Both the position numbers and the translations under genes were made by a program. Positions 11,569 to 23,176 of a stretch of 64,000 bases of DNA are shown piece after piece (position 1 is the stretch's first letter; each line of letters opens with the position of its first letter). The stretch is from Dactylorhiza incarnata. Its lineage: Eukaryota > Streptophyta > Magnoliopsida > Asparagales > Orchidaceae. The notes beneath the pieces are model-generated. The model saw only the letters and a list, made by a program, of their open reading frames with translations. It had not been told where the DNA came from and made no database searches. Where the stretch lies: positions 62,001-126,000 of the forward strand of contig JAWHQI010000257.1 of NCBI GenBank assembly GCA_033032865.1, written 5' to 3'.

Positions 11569-12796
11569 GGCCAGCAAGAGTACGCAGGAGCTCCGCTGTT
11601 GTGTTTTTAACGTTGAGGTGTATGATAGGTCTAGGTTAGGTAGTGCAGATACCAACCTAGAGGTGGGTGAGGCCCGACCCACCTTCTGTTTGCCACTACG
11701 GGAGTATCTTGGAAATTTTGCTAGCTCCAAAAAGTGGGAACTAAAGGTCTGCGCACATAGAGTCGAAGTGTGTGAGTTGCATGTTGGTCGAATTAAATGT
11801 GTTACGCAAGTGCACGTGTCGACTCAAGTAATATAGTGTAAAAAGATAAAATGTCGATCCCTCGAGGACAATTCTTAACCTAAGTTTCTGAATACTAGTA
11901 ATAATCTTTTCATCTAAGTCAAGAAATTCAATAACTTTTGATGTAGTGAACTTAATTTTTCTTATAAAAAGGAGTTTTTATAAATCGGACAGAAATTATA
12001 AAGTTAAACAACTAAGAGAAGTTCAGATTTCATATATTGATCCCTATATTAGCATGTCATCATAGTTAAAATTAAGAATAAAGGAATTTTGCTCTCTATC
12101 TTGTGAAAACCCGCAAACTGCAATAAGCTTCTCTCGATTCCATTACTGCGTTATGCATAATCAACATGTATGTTATCTCTAACTCTACAAAATTAAAAAT
12201 GCTTAGTAAATGTTTAGGTTTTAATTCCACAAATACAATGCTAGTCATTTTTGACTACCTATGCATTCAATTTCAACTCTCTTATACTTACAAATCGCAG
12301 CTCTCGCCTATTGATTTGCAGTAAAAATATAGAACAATGAGTAATCTCTTACCTCATTACTAATAAAGAGAAAAGAACTTAAGATAACAAACAAAATCAC
12401 TTCATTCAAGCATTATAATCTCATGACATGACTAGTATAGTTCACAACATATAAAATCTGAGAGGAAATTAGCCAAACATAACGGAAGAGAAATCACACA
12501 CGAGTTTATAGTTCTTACAAGACATGGTTAGAAGAGAGAAAATAATGCAGGAATTTTGTCTCCAAAACGCTGCAGGAACCTTCTTCTTCCCCTTATCCAG
12601 GCCGAATTCTTCACTTCCAATGGCTCTCTCTTCTTCTCCAAAACTTTCGTTTCTCTCTCCAAAGTTGTTCCCTTTGTTCTAGATCCATCCCCTCCTTTAT
12701 AATTTCGTGCTGCTCTGAAAAAACGCCTCCTTTCACTGCTTGTAACCGCCAGTTTTGTAGTTTTCGGATTTAAAAATCTGTAACTGTAAAACCGCG

Positions 12797-12830
12797 GTTG
12801 TTACAACAACTTAAAAGTTGTTGTAACAAC
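12797..12830. promoter_or_regulatory. 34-nt perfect palindrome in Athila-1 U3
   Basis: Arms GTTGTTACAACAACTT and AAGTTGTTGTAACAAC are separated by AA. The 5' LTR copy (22924-22957) differs by one base. It lies about 95 bp upstream of the LTR TATA box on the minus strand, so it may be a promoter or enhancer element. The related LTR at 62531-63977 has a similar palindrome in the same place (63671-63700). Confidence 0.7.
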
Positions 12831-13019
12831 TTTCCCAGGGCAGTATTTTTGTATATATAACGAATTATCTTGAATTCCTCAGTATTTCTACAATAAAAAC
12901 ATGGGGAAAATGATGGTAATACAACTATATAAATTAATAATAGAATATCTCAAATATTAAGCTCTTTTCGCATACAAATTCATGAATAAGTGTGATATGA
13001 TATAAAATTAATAGGTATA

Positions 13020-13043
13020 GATAACTTCTTTTTAGAAGTTATC
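13020..13043. other. Terminal hairpin of the Athila-1 LTR
   Basis: Arms GATAACTTCT and AGAAGTTATC enclose a TTTT loop, ending one base from the LTR terminus. The same 24-nt hairpin is at 23147-23170. A version with a changed loop and 9-bp arms is at 63953-63976 in the second Athila LTR. It may matter for integrase recognition or reflect ordinary terminal constraint. Confidence 0.7.
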
Positions 13044-13044
13044 A

Positions 13045-13056
13045 CACCCCCAAACT
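13045..13056 (-). other. Athila-1 polypurine tract
   Basis: The minus strand reads AGTTTGGGGGTG directly before the 3' LTR TG. This is the expected position and composition for plus-strand priming, though the tract is interrupted by T. Confidence 0.6.
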
Positions 13057-14571
13057 TAAGTATTTGCTAGTCCCTAACAAAGATAACCAATAGTAGATAT
13101 AATGAGAGAAGAGAAGGGGTACAACTTTGATTGATCATATTCAATGATATGCATTAAAATTATCACAAGCTATTTCATAAACCAATTGAAAGATTTGTCA
13201 AGCACTAAGATTTCACAAAAATGAAAGAAAATCATTAGGTTGAGACATGTTAACATTCAATTAAGATTTCTAGTGTTGGTGTGTTCATTCTCAAAATTCA
13301 TATACAAAACATCATCTTAGATTTCCATACTTATGAGGAAGAATAAAAATATGTTGAATCATAATTTAGCCTCCATACAAGTTTAGTAGTTAAACTGAAA
13401 GAGAATTAAGGGATATCATAAACTTAGTTAGAGCTATATAAATAATCTCATGATAACGAAATAAAAGTACCTTCATTACTAATCTTAATGATAGTCTATA
13501 AAAAAAGTTTACATATCTAAAATTTTTCTTGAAATCATAGTTGGGATCATTCCTAACATGTGAAAACATGATCGGGCCGCATATCACTATGACTTTTTTT
13601 TTGTAAAACCACATAGTTGGGATCATTCCAAGCACGTGTGTACTCGGGCCACATATCACTATGAGTTCTCATTTTTTTTAAACCACATAGTTTGGATCAT
13701 TCCAAGCACGTGTGTACTCGGGCCACATATCACTATGAGTTCTCATTTTTTTTTAGAAAATTAAACTCCCATAAATAGACAGTCATTAAAATATAATAAG
13801 AAGGATTATGAAATAATTCGCATCAAAATGAGTTGGCTCAAAATTTTGAAATCCCAAAATTTTCTTACTAATCAACTACTGAATCCATATTTCAGCTTTC
13901 ATCATTACTTCAATTATTATGTATCCTTACACCATTATGTATAGAAATCAATAAAAATCTATTTTGCATAGACAAATTTTGAAAATGGGATGTAGTGCAT
14001 ATAGAGAAATACTTAATTGAAGTTTAATATCTCAAGATAAGTTTTAGTTTTAGAATTGGACATCCTAGGCTTGACTAATCATCAATTGAAGTTAAATAAC
14101 TTTGATAACAAGTTTATGAATAATGAAGACAATCAAAGAAGATGCTTATTTAAAATATCGGTCATGTAGTGAAAGATATAGCACCCCCAAATTTACAGCT
14201 TTGCTGGGCCCTAGCAAACAATTCAATTAAAATGCATGAATTCATATGAAATTTAAATAACTTAATACTTCCCTGAGAAGAGCTTGAAATGTAACACCAT
14301 CTTTCCCCTTTTGAATGTGCAAATAAGTAGAATGTCCTGCAACTTTTAAGCAGATTTCCAAACCATACAAATATGTATATAACAAAACTGAAATGTAGCA
14401 AGTAGGGTCGGGAGGTATATCATATAATAAGCAAAGCAGAGAAACAAAACATCAACAATCCTGAGGTAGTAACCCCATCAAAAAGGAACAAGTCGAAATA
14501 TTACACATATATGTAATATTGTCCATGAAAAGTAAAGCAAACTAATATATATAACCGGCCTTCATGAAGGG
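13057..14571 (-). other. Athila-1 3' untranslated region with tandem repeats and a second polypurine-like block
   Basis: AT-rich and non-coding. At 13538-13756 three copies of a roughly 73-bp unit recur (CATAGTTGGGATCATTCC, GGGCCACATATCACTATGA, then a T run). At 14180-14220 a block related to the polypurine tract and its flank recurs (CACCCCCAAATTTACAGC, then GGGCCCTAGCAAAC). This resembles 13045-13085 and looks like a duplicated or older tract. Small frames here are not convincing. Confidence 0.65.
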
Positions 14572-15738
14572 TCATTCCTCCCCATCACCAGAACTTTCAT
14601 CCTCATCAACTGTGTTGCCATCTGACGTGCCCTCACCAGCTTGGGCTGACGGATCCCTCCTGCTTTTATCAGAGTTCAACAAATAACCCTCTTCATAAAA
14701 AAAATCGGCAAATGTATTATCCGGCTTTTCTAAGGTAATCTTGGCTTTCTTCATCAGCAGACCTAGAATTTTCTCCAACCTGATAAACCGTGATTCAAAA
14801 TAGATATATTGAATCCGGATGTACTCTTTGAGATATTCAATGTTTTTCATAATATCTTCTTGATTGTCTTGCATCAATTCTGCAGCAGTTGATGATTTGG
14901 AATCCGTGTTGGTGGTCTTCGTTTTCTCTTTTTTCTTTTCTTTGGTGGGAAAGGGCTCGCCAGCAACTTTGATCTTTTTAGTAATAACTGTTCCGGATAT
15001 GTGGTGCCCCACTTTAGTAATGTAATCTCCATCCTTCATGACTACTCCAACTGTTCGACCTAGGTAGGTGATAAGCGTCGGAAACCAAAGCCGCCTCACC
15101 GATTTTTCAAAAGTTTTATAATGGATTCCATTGGAGATAATCTGCCCCACATTAATCTTCTGTCCTCGCATAATACTGAATATGAGGGCTACCTTGTCAA
15201 GGGATAAATTGTTTGTGTGCTTTGTTGGCATTATACTAGTATTAATAAAATCTAACCATACTTTGGATTCCCGGGACAAACTGCGAGCCTGAAGAGTGTG
15301 CTTTGCTAGATTGATCCATTCCGGTTTAGAATTTGCACATATTAAATTTGTCATTTCGGAAATAGGGGTTGTCCTTTGGAAATCTTCATGTTCAAAGTCC
15401 TCTAAATCAAAGTATTGATTGATTGCCTTTGCAGAATAATCAACTAGTTTTCCACGCACATAAACTATCCTATCATCGGCATAACGGGCGTTGGCATAAA
15501 ATTCATAAACCCAAGATAAAACTGCCTCAACCCTAGGGTGACAAAATGTTTCCCATTTTAGATCCTTGATTAGGGTAGCATACTCCGATAAATCAGCCCT
15601 AACTTCAAGATTGAAACCCCTTTCATAAATAAACGGTAGAGAGCCTATACTCCGAAATCGATTTTCGGCCTCACCACTGACAAATTTATTGTTCTTGTGG
15701 GCTATATCTTTTTTCTTTTTATCCTTGCGGGTAGACAT
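14572..15738 (-). CDS. Intact 388-codon ORF of unknown function, downstream of Athila-1 pol
   Basis: The ORF follows integrase on the same strand, in the slot where Athila elements carry an env-like or extra ORF. It begins with a lysine-rich stretch (RKDKKKKD, residues 4-11). Residues about 32-120 (IYERGFNLEVRADL, then VLSWVYEFYANARYADDRI and VRGKLVDYSAKAINQYFDLE) resemble the conserved block I know from the putative plant transposon protein domain family. A basic linker (KEKKKEKTKTT, about 265-275) and a charged helical segment follow. The C-terminus is acidic (DEDESSGDGEE). I see no signal peptide or membrane segment, so a true envelope role is not supported. It has no stop or frameshift although the neighbouring pol is broken. 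The function is unknown. Confidence 0.75.
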   Translation of the reverse strand: MSTRKDKKKKDIAHKNNKFVSGEAENRFRSIGSLPFIYERGFNLEVRADLSEYATLIKDLKWETFCHPRVEAVLSWVYEFYANARYADDRIVYVRGKLVDYSAKAINQYFDLEDFEHEDFQRTTPISEMTNLICANSKPEWINLAKHTLQARSLSRESKVWLDFINTSIMPTKHTNNLSLDKVALIFSIMRGQKINVGQIISNGIHYKTFEKSVRRLWFPTLITYLGRTVGVVMKDGDYITKVGHHISGTVITKKIKVAGEPFPTKEKKKEKTKTTNTDSKSSTAAELMQDNQEDIMKNIEYLKEYIRIQYIYFESRFIRLEKILGLLMKKAKITLEKPDNTFADFFYEEGYLLNSDKSRRDPSAQAGEGTSDGNTVDEDESSGDGEE

Positions 15739-16385
15739 TATCTAAGGGGGAAAAAACAAAAATCGTGCTATAGAAGATGGATTCCTTGAAAACTAGTGGG
15801 ATAAATCTAGGAAAGGTTGAGATAAGCACCTGTGATGGAGATTTCCGAGGTATGAAGACGAAACTGGACTCGATCTCCTTACGCTGCCGCAAATCGGAAC
15901 CGCCAAGCCTTCTGTTCGTCGTCAATGTCGGGCGTAACCTAGGCGAGGAAGTTCTATGGAGGTTATGAAATAACCGGCCGAATTCCTCTATTATACCCAG
16001 GCGCGGAAGTTCCCTGGAGGTTTAAACCGGTTGGAATGCTTTAAACCGGTTTAATATTGTATTGCCTTTAAAACCCGGTTTTATTGAGGGGTATTGTTTT
16101 AATAGACTGTTAGAGGCTTTGTTACAGGAAAAATTGTTGTAACAACTTTGTGCAAAAATTTCTTTAATAAATTACTTTGTTTTAGATTGAGATTTAAGTA
16201 CGGGAGCCCTGTCTAATGAAGTTAAAAGTTGTTTTTTTTTTAAACAAAATAAAAGGATTCTGCTTTTGTCTAAAAGTGCAAATAAACAAACGAAATATAT
16301 TTAAAACACAACTTAGATACTTGGGTTGCCTCCCAAAAACGCCTAATTTTTAGTCCCGGCAGGACCTCTCAGCTTTTAGGGTTAA
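15739..16385 (-). other. Spacer between Athila-1 pol and the extra ORF
   Basis: AT-rich, with no credible gene. It contains a GTTGTTGTAACAAC-like word (16133-16147) related to the U3 palindrome and repeated TTTAAACCGG motifs (16020-16050). Confidence 0.5.
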
Positions 16386-19300
16386 GCAAGGTGGACGGTT
16401 GTCGCCTCTCGACGATCACTATTTTGGAAATAATGCTTAAGTCTTTGACCATTAACTTTAAATTCCGACCCATCCTTTTCATTGCCGATACGAACAACTC
16501 CATACGGGAAAATTTCTTTAACTCAAAATGGCCCCGACCATCTAGATTCTAATTTACCGGGGAACAATTTCAGTCTCGAATTATATAAAAGCACTAGCTG
16601 ATCCACTTTGAATTCCTTTTTTTCTAACCTTGCATCATGCCATTTCTTAGTGCGCTCCTTATATAACCTTGCATTTTCATACGCATGCCCTCTAATTTCC
16701 TCTAATTCATTTAATTGGAAGAGTCGATTCTTACTAGCATCCTGAAAGTCAAAGTTTAACTTCTTGATCGCCCAATACGCTCGATGCTCCAATTCAACTG
16801 GAAGATGACATGATTTTCCATAAATCATTTTATATGGTGTCAATCCTATTGGCGTTTTGAATGCAGTCCTATACGCCCATAAAGCATCATTTAGTTTCTG
16901 TGACCAGTCTTTTCTAGATGTGCTTACCGTCTTCTCTAAGATTGACTTGATTTCTCTATTTGAAATTTCAGCAAGTCCGTTGGTTTGTGGGTGATAAGCT
17001 AAAGCAACTTTATGTGTTACTCTATATTTTTTACAAAGTGATTTAATTTGGAAATTACAGAAGTGTGATCCACCGTCACTGATAATAGCCCGAGGTGTAC
17101 CAAATCTAGAAAATATATTTGATTTGAGGAATTTTGATACCACCTTGGCGTCATTCTTTTGAGTAGCTATAGCTTCCACCCATTTTGATACATAGTCGAC
17201 TGCTAATAAAATATATAAGTTCCCGTTAGAGTTCACAAATGGACCCATGAAGTCCATCCCCCATACATCGAACACTTCTACCTCTAGAATGTTATTCAAT
17301 GGCATGCTTGCCCCTCGATTCATATTTCCCGTCTTTTGACAGCTCTCACATTCCTTCACAAATAGGTGAGCGTCTTTAAATAAATTGGGCCAGTAAAAAC
17401 CTGCCTCTAATGCCTTTCGAGCAGTACGTTCTCCCTTAAAATGTCCTCCATAAGGAGAAGCATGACATTTTTCCAAAATACTATGGACTTCTACTTCTGG
17501 TATACATCTACGGATTAGTTGATCAGGACAAATCTTGAATAAGTAAGGAGCATCCCAAAGGAAAGATTTCACCTTATAGAAAAATCGTTTCCGTTGTTGA
17601 TAATCCAAATCAGGGGGAATGACATTGCTAACTATGTAGTTAACAAAGTCGGCATACCAAGGACTACTTCCTTCATGTATCACTAAGATCTGTTCATCTG
17701 GGAAATTTTCTCTAATTTCAACTTGTTTGTTCTTTTCAGAATCTTGTTCTAACCGCGATAAATGGTCTGCAATTTGATTTTCAGCCCCCTTGCGATCCTT
17801 GATCTCAAGATCAAATTCCTGAAGAAGAAGCACCCATCTAATGAGTCGAGGCTTAGCATCCTTTTTATCCACTAAATATCGGATGGCTGAATGATCGGTA
17901 TACACAATAACTATAGAATTAATCAAGTAAGAGCGAAATTTTTCAACTGCAAACACTATTGCCAATAACTCTTTTTCCGTAGTTGTATAATTTATTTGAG
18001 CATTTATTAGTGTTTTGCTTGCATAGTAAATAGTGTGAAATACCTTTTCATGCATTTGTCCCAAAACTGCCCCTACAGCAAAATTACTGGCATCGCACAT
18101 TAAGATAAAGGGTAGTGACCAATCAGGGGCTACAACAATTGGAAATGAAATTAAACTTTGCTTAAGAGTTTGAAATGCTTCTAAACAACATTCATCAAAA
18201 ATGTAAGGATTGTCTTTCTCAAGAAGATGACATAAAGGTTTAGATATTTTGGAAAAATTTCTAATGAAACGTCGGTAAAATCCGGCGTGTCCTAAGAAAC
18301 TTCTAATGCCCTTTACATTCTTAGGAGGAGGAAGTTTTTCAATAACTTCTATTTTAGCTCGATCTACTTCTAAACCTTTATTAGATATTTTATGACCAAG
18401 CACACTCCCTTCCCTTACCATGAAGTGGCATTTCTCCCAGTTTAAAATCAAATTTGATTGAACAAATCTGTTTAAAGCTTTCGTTAATATTTCTAAACAT
18501 GCATCAAAAGATTGTCCGAACACAGAAAAATCATCCATGAAAATTTCGATACCTTCATCCATCAAATCTGCAAAAATTGAAATCATGCAGCGTTGGAATG
18601 TGGCTGGCGCGTTACAAAGTCCAAATGGCATTTTGCGGAATGCAAAAGTTTTGTATGGGCATGTAAAAGTCGTCTTCTCCTGGGCTTCGGGTGTAACCAT
18701 TATCTGATTGTACCCTGAATACCCATATAAGAAACAAAAGTATTCATTTCCTGCTAGTTTATCAAGTACTTGATCAATAAAAGGTAAAGGAAAATGATCT
18801 TTTCTGGTTGCCTTGTTTAATTTCCTATAGTCAACACAAATTCGCCAGCCATTTACCATTCTAGTAGGTATTAATTCATTATTTTCGTTTTTTAGAACGG
18901 TCAAACCTCCCTTTTTCGGAACGCATTGTATAGGACTTACCCATTTACTATCTGATATGGGATAAATGATACCTGCATCTAACCACTAAATTATCTCCTT
19001 TCGTACTACTTCTTTCATCGGAGGACTGTCTTCGTTGATGTTCAACTGATCCCTTAGCATCATCTTCTAACAAAATCTTGTGCATACAAATGGAAGGGCT
19101 AATTCCTTGAATATCAGCGATAGTCCATCCCATTGCACGTTTAAATTCACGTAGTACTCTAATCAATTTTTCTTCATTTATTTGGTCAAGCGATGCGTCG
19201 ATGATGACAAGTAAAGTGTGGCCTTCCCCAAGGAAAACATATTTTAAATTTTCAGGTAGAGGTTTTAATTCTAAAGTTGGAGGTTCAAGAATGGATGATT

Positions 19301-19583
19301 TCATGACTTTCAACTCACTCGGTCTATCTAAAGGTTCAGATTTCATAAAAATTGGCAATCTCTTATATGAATCTAAAGCTTTCACACAATCTTCCATTTC
19401 AGGATCTTCTTCCCAATCTTCATTAATCAAAATTGTTAATAACTTGTCTTCCATATCATCATTCTTATGTATTATTTTGCTAGGAAGTTCTACATCATCA
19501 ATGAGATTACATTCTTCTTTATCATTGGGAAATCTGATAGCCTTAAGAACATTGAAAGTTACTTCCTCATCGTTTACTCGCAT
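16386..19583 (-). pseudogene. pol: Athila-1 RT, RNase H and integrase (broken)
   Basis: A long open segment (18904-16523, about 793 codons) carries RT motifs ([41 protein letters not shown], the YxDD box), RNase H ([25 protein letters not shown]) and integrase. The integrase has a zinc-binding H/C region near [10 protein letters not shown]...CESCQKTG, then DFMGPF, DGGSHF and [14 protein letters not shown] for D, D and E. Upstream, 19583-18948 continues pol. It ends in a frameshift near 19045, and the correct frame contains an in-frame TAG near 18988. After SRWSGPF an in-frame TGA (about 16520) interrupts the integrase C-terminus, whose frame continues to about 16386. The enzyme core is well preserved but cannot be made as one polyprotein. 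Confidence 0.92.
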
Positions 19584-19585
19584 TG

Positions 19586-21763
19586 TCAGTTCACTTTTTG
19601 GACATCAATGAGTGTCCTTCCAGTATATAGAAATGGTATCCCTAATATAATTGGTACATTTCTATCCTCTTCCATATCGAGTACAACAAAGTCTGCAGGG
19701 AAAATAAATTTTTCCACTTTAACTAACACATCTTCAACAACACCTTTAGGGAATGCTAAGGTTCTATCAGCTAAATGCAGGGTGAGAGATGTTGGAGTAA
19801 TCTCTGGTAGTCCTAATTTCATATAGATTGATAATGGCATTAAATTAATGCTGGCTCCTAAGTCACATAATGCTCTTCCAGAAAATGTTACCCCTATAGA
19901 ACAAGGTATCGTAAAGCTTCCTGGATCCTTGAGTTTTGGAGGTAATTTCTTCTGTAATATTGCACTGCATTCTTCAGTTAATGCCACTACTTCTTTGTCA
20001 ATAAATCTTCTTTTTTTCGATAAAATGTCCTTCATGAATTTCACATAACAAGGCATTTGCTCTAGTGCTTCAACGAATGGTATGTTTATGGTTAACTTTT
20101 TAAAGCTATCCATAAACTTTTCAAATTGTTTATCAAGTTTTGTTTTTGTTAACCTTGATGGAAATGGTGGAGGTGGATATATAATTTCTTTCTTCTTATT
20201 ATTTGGTTTATCTACTTCCACTATTTCAGAATTTTTCTTTTCTAATAGATTTTCTAATTCTTTTTCTTTAGTTTTCATTACTATTTCATTCTCTTCCTCC
20301 ATTCTCACTTTTTTCAACAAATCATCTCCACTTGGGATTTCTACCCCACTTCTTAATGCAATCGATTTGCATTGGTCAGATTGATCATCTCTTTTAGGAT
20401 TGGGTGTTGTATCTGCTGGCAATGAACCTATAGGTCTTGAACTTAATGTGTTAGCTAGTTGACCTATTGAGTTTTCTATAGATCGAATAGAAGATTCAAG
20501 GCCAACTATTCGAGAATCACTTTTCTGAAACATTTCTAATATGAACTCATCAGTTAGTTTTCTTGAATTTCCTTGAGTATTTGGATGGTGATTTTGATGA
20601 GAATTGGAATTAAGATTGAAACCTGGTGGTGTATTCATCCCCGAATTATTTCTCCATGAAAAATTCGGATGGTTTCTCACATCAGGATGATAATAATTTG
20701 TAAATGCATTTGTTGCTTGTCTTTGCTGACCACTAATATAATTGGCTTCTTCAGTGATTTGGTTTAATTGTTCTACTGTAAGTGCTGCATTAGGTGTAGG
20801 TATAGATAAAGAATCTAACCTTTTGTTAATCATATTAAATTGCGAAGCCATCTGAGCCGCTAAAGATGTGAATTGATCTACCTGATGGACCCCCATTGAG
20901 TTATTATTTCCTTGCCTTTCAAAGGATTGATAATTATTGGATGTAAGGTCTTCTAATATGGCGTAGGCATCTTCGGGATATTTCTTCATTAATGACCCTC
21001 CTGCAGCTCCATCAACTAGAATCATGGTAGCTGTTTGTAACCCGTTATAAAAGGTGGACACCCGTTGGTGTTGTTCTAAACCGTGGTGCGGACATTTTCT
21101 TAACAACTCTTTAAACCTCTCCCAGGCATCATAAAGAGTTTCTCCATGGTTTTGAACAAACGTGGTTATGTCCCTAATTAACTTAGCTGTCTTAGAGGGT
21201 GGAAAATATTTGTTTAGAAATTTCTCCACTAATTGATCCCATGTAGTTATGGATCCATGTGGTAGTGAATTAAGCCAGTCTTTAGCCTTCCCTTCTAAAG
21301 AAAATGGGAATAACCTTAATTGAATTGCTTCATCAGTAGCCCCATTAACCTTAAACATGTCACAAATCTCTAAGAATGTTCTTAAGTGAGAATTTGCATC
21401 TTCCTAATTAAGACCCCCAAACTTATTATGTTGAACTAACTGCATAATTGTGGAGTCTATCTTAAAGTTATTAGCTGTTATATTTGGACGAGTTATACTA
21501 AATTGCAAACCTCCTCTTAAGGGTGTATTGTAATCACGACATGTCATTCGTGGTGCAGCATGATTAACTTCTTGAGCAACTTGTTCGTTCGGGTTTATTA
21601 TACCCTCATGATTATTTATAATAAGGTGTTCATTATTATCCATCTCTGGACGGATAATATTAGACGTTCTAATAGATTTACGGTTTATTCTACAAGTGCG
21701 TTCGATTTCCGAATTTAAGGGTAATAATTCAGTGCTTCGGTATCTGGACATAAATTGATGCAC
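19586..21763 (-). pseudogene. gag: Athila-1 gag and protease (one stop, one frameshift)
   Basis: The frame runs from about 21763, with an in-frame TAG at 21406-21404, after which it continues directly (HLRTFLEICDMFKVNGA). The gag capsid-like domain is clear (LRLFPFSLEGKAKDWLNSLP; QLVEKFLNKYFPPSKTAKL; ERFKELLRKCPHHGL). It is followed by an asparagine-rich, proline-rich linker and an aspartic protease (CDLGASINLMPLSIYMKLGL, about residues 500-520 of the long segment). At 19586 the frame ends in a premature stop. A single missing base compared with the family pattern throws translation out of the frame that continues at 19583. Two lesions make gag-pol non-functional as read. Confidence 0.92.
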
Positions 21764-21884
21764 TCATTAATAATAAAACGATAAATCAAACTAACTAGAA
21801 ATAAATAACAAAACTGAAATAAAACTTGAACTCAGCCTACTTAGAGTTACTAATATCACAAAATATGACTTAAACAAGAAACTG

Positions 21885-21900
21885 TCCCCGGCAACGGCGC
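21885..21900 (-). other. Athila-1 primer binding site (tRNA-Asp)
   Basis: The + strand TCCCCGGCAACGGCGC matches the 3' part of plant tRNA-Asp as I know it, so the minus strand is its complement. The site lies 8 bp from the 5' LTR. Confidence 0.8.
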
Positions 21901-21908
21901 AAAAAACT

Positions 21909-23171
21909 TGTTGGTCAAATTAAATGTGTTACGCAAGTGCACGTGTCGACTCAAGTAATATAGTGTAAAAAGATAAAGTGTCGATCCCTCGAGGACAATT
22001 CTTAACCTAAGTTTGTGAATACTAGTAATAATCTTTTCATCTAAGTCAAGAAATTCAATAACTTTTGATGTAGTGAACTTAATTTTTCTTATAAAAAGGA
22101 GTTTTTATAAATCGGACAGAAATTATAAAGTTAAACAACTAAGAGAAGTTCAGATTTCATATATTGATCCCTATATTAGCATGTCATCATAGTTAAAATT
22201 AAGAATAAAGGAATTTTGCTCTCTATCTTGTGAAACCCCGCAAACTGCAATAAGCATCTCTCGATTCCATTACTGCGTTATGCATAATCAACATGTAGGT
22301 TATCTCTAACTCTACAAAATTAAACATGCGTAGTAAATGTTTAGGTTTTAATTCCACAAATACAATGCTAGTCATTTTTGACTACCTATGCATTCAATTT
22401 CAACTCTCTTATACTTACAAATCGCAGCTCTCGCTTGTTGATTTGCAGTAAAAATATAGAACAATGAGTAATCTCTTACCTCATTACTAATAAAGAGAAA
22501 AGAACTTAAGATAACAAACAAAATCACTTCATTCAAGCATTATAATCTCATGACATGACTAGTATAGTTCACAACATATAAAATCTGAGAGGAAATTAGC
22601 CAAACATAACGGAAGAGAAATCACACACGAGTTTATAGTTCTTACAAGACATGGTTAGAAGAGAGAAAATAATGCAGGAATTTTGTCTCCAAAACGCTGC
22701 AGGAACCTTCTTCTTCCCCTTATCCAGGCCGAATTCTTCACTTCCAATGGCTCTCTCTTCTTCTCCAAAACTTTCGTTTCTCTCTCCAAAGTTGTTCCTT
22801 TTGTTCTAGATCCATCCCCTCCTTTATAATTTCATGCTGCTCTGAAAAAACGCCTCCTTTCACTGCTTGTAACCGCCAGTTTTGTAGTTTTCGGATTTAA
22901 AAATCTGTAACTGTAAAACCGCGGTTGTTATAACAACTTAAAAGTTGTTGTAACAACTTTCCCAGGGCAGTATTTTTGTATATATAACGAATTATCTTGA
23001 ATTCCTCAGTATTTCTACAATAAAAACATGGGGAAAATGATGGTAATACAGCTATATAAATTAATAATAGAATATCTCAAATATTAAGCTCTTTTCACAT
23101 ACAAATTCATGAATAAGTGTGATATGATATAAAATTAATAGGTATAGATAACTTCTTTTTAGAAGTTATCA
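21909..23171 (-). repeat. Athila-1 5' LTR
   Basis: This is the mate of 11782-13044 and has the same length. It lies next to the primer site at 21885-21900, which fixes it as the 5' LTR of the minus-strand element. Confidence 0.95.
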
Positions 23172-23176
23172 TTGCA

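Larger units (their letters stand above)
11782..13044 (-). repeat. Athila-1 3' LTR
   Basis: It matches the copy at 21909-23171 over its full length. TG and CA ends are present. On the minus strand it starts TGATAACTTC with a terminal hairpin. It has a TTATAAA box (12697-12703) about 95 bp downstream of a 34-nt palindrome. Confidence 0.95.
11782..23171 (-). mobile_element. Athila-1: complete Ty3/gypsy Athila-type element, minus strand
   Basis: Two 1263-bp LTRs (11782-13044, 21909-23171) bound it, both TGTTGGTC...GTTATCA on the + strand, with TTGCA duplications at 11777-11781 and 23172-23176. On the minus strand the order is 5' LTR (right), Asp-tRNA primer site, gag, protease, RT-RNase H, integrase, an extra 388-codon ORF, long untranslated region, polypurine tract, 3' LTR (left). 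I count about 15 differences between the LTRs by eye, roughly 1.2 percent, which suggests a recent insertion. The reading frame of gag-pol has several lesions, so it is not autonomous. It lies inside the 5591-24003 solo LTR. Confidence 0.95.

Noticed and set aside
14572..15738. Envelope protein in the Athila extra ORF
   Set aside because: No signal peptide, membrane span or cleavage-like site is visible, so only an unknown-function ORF is supported.
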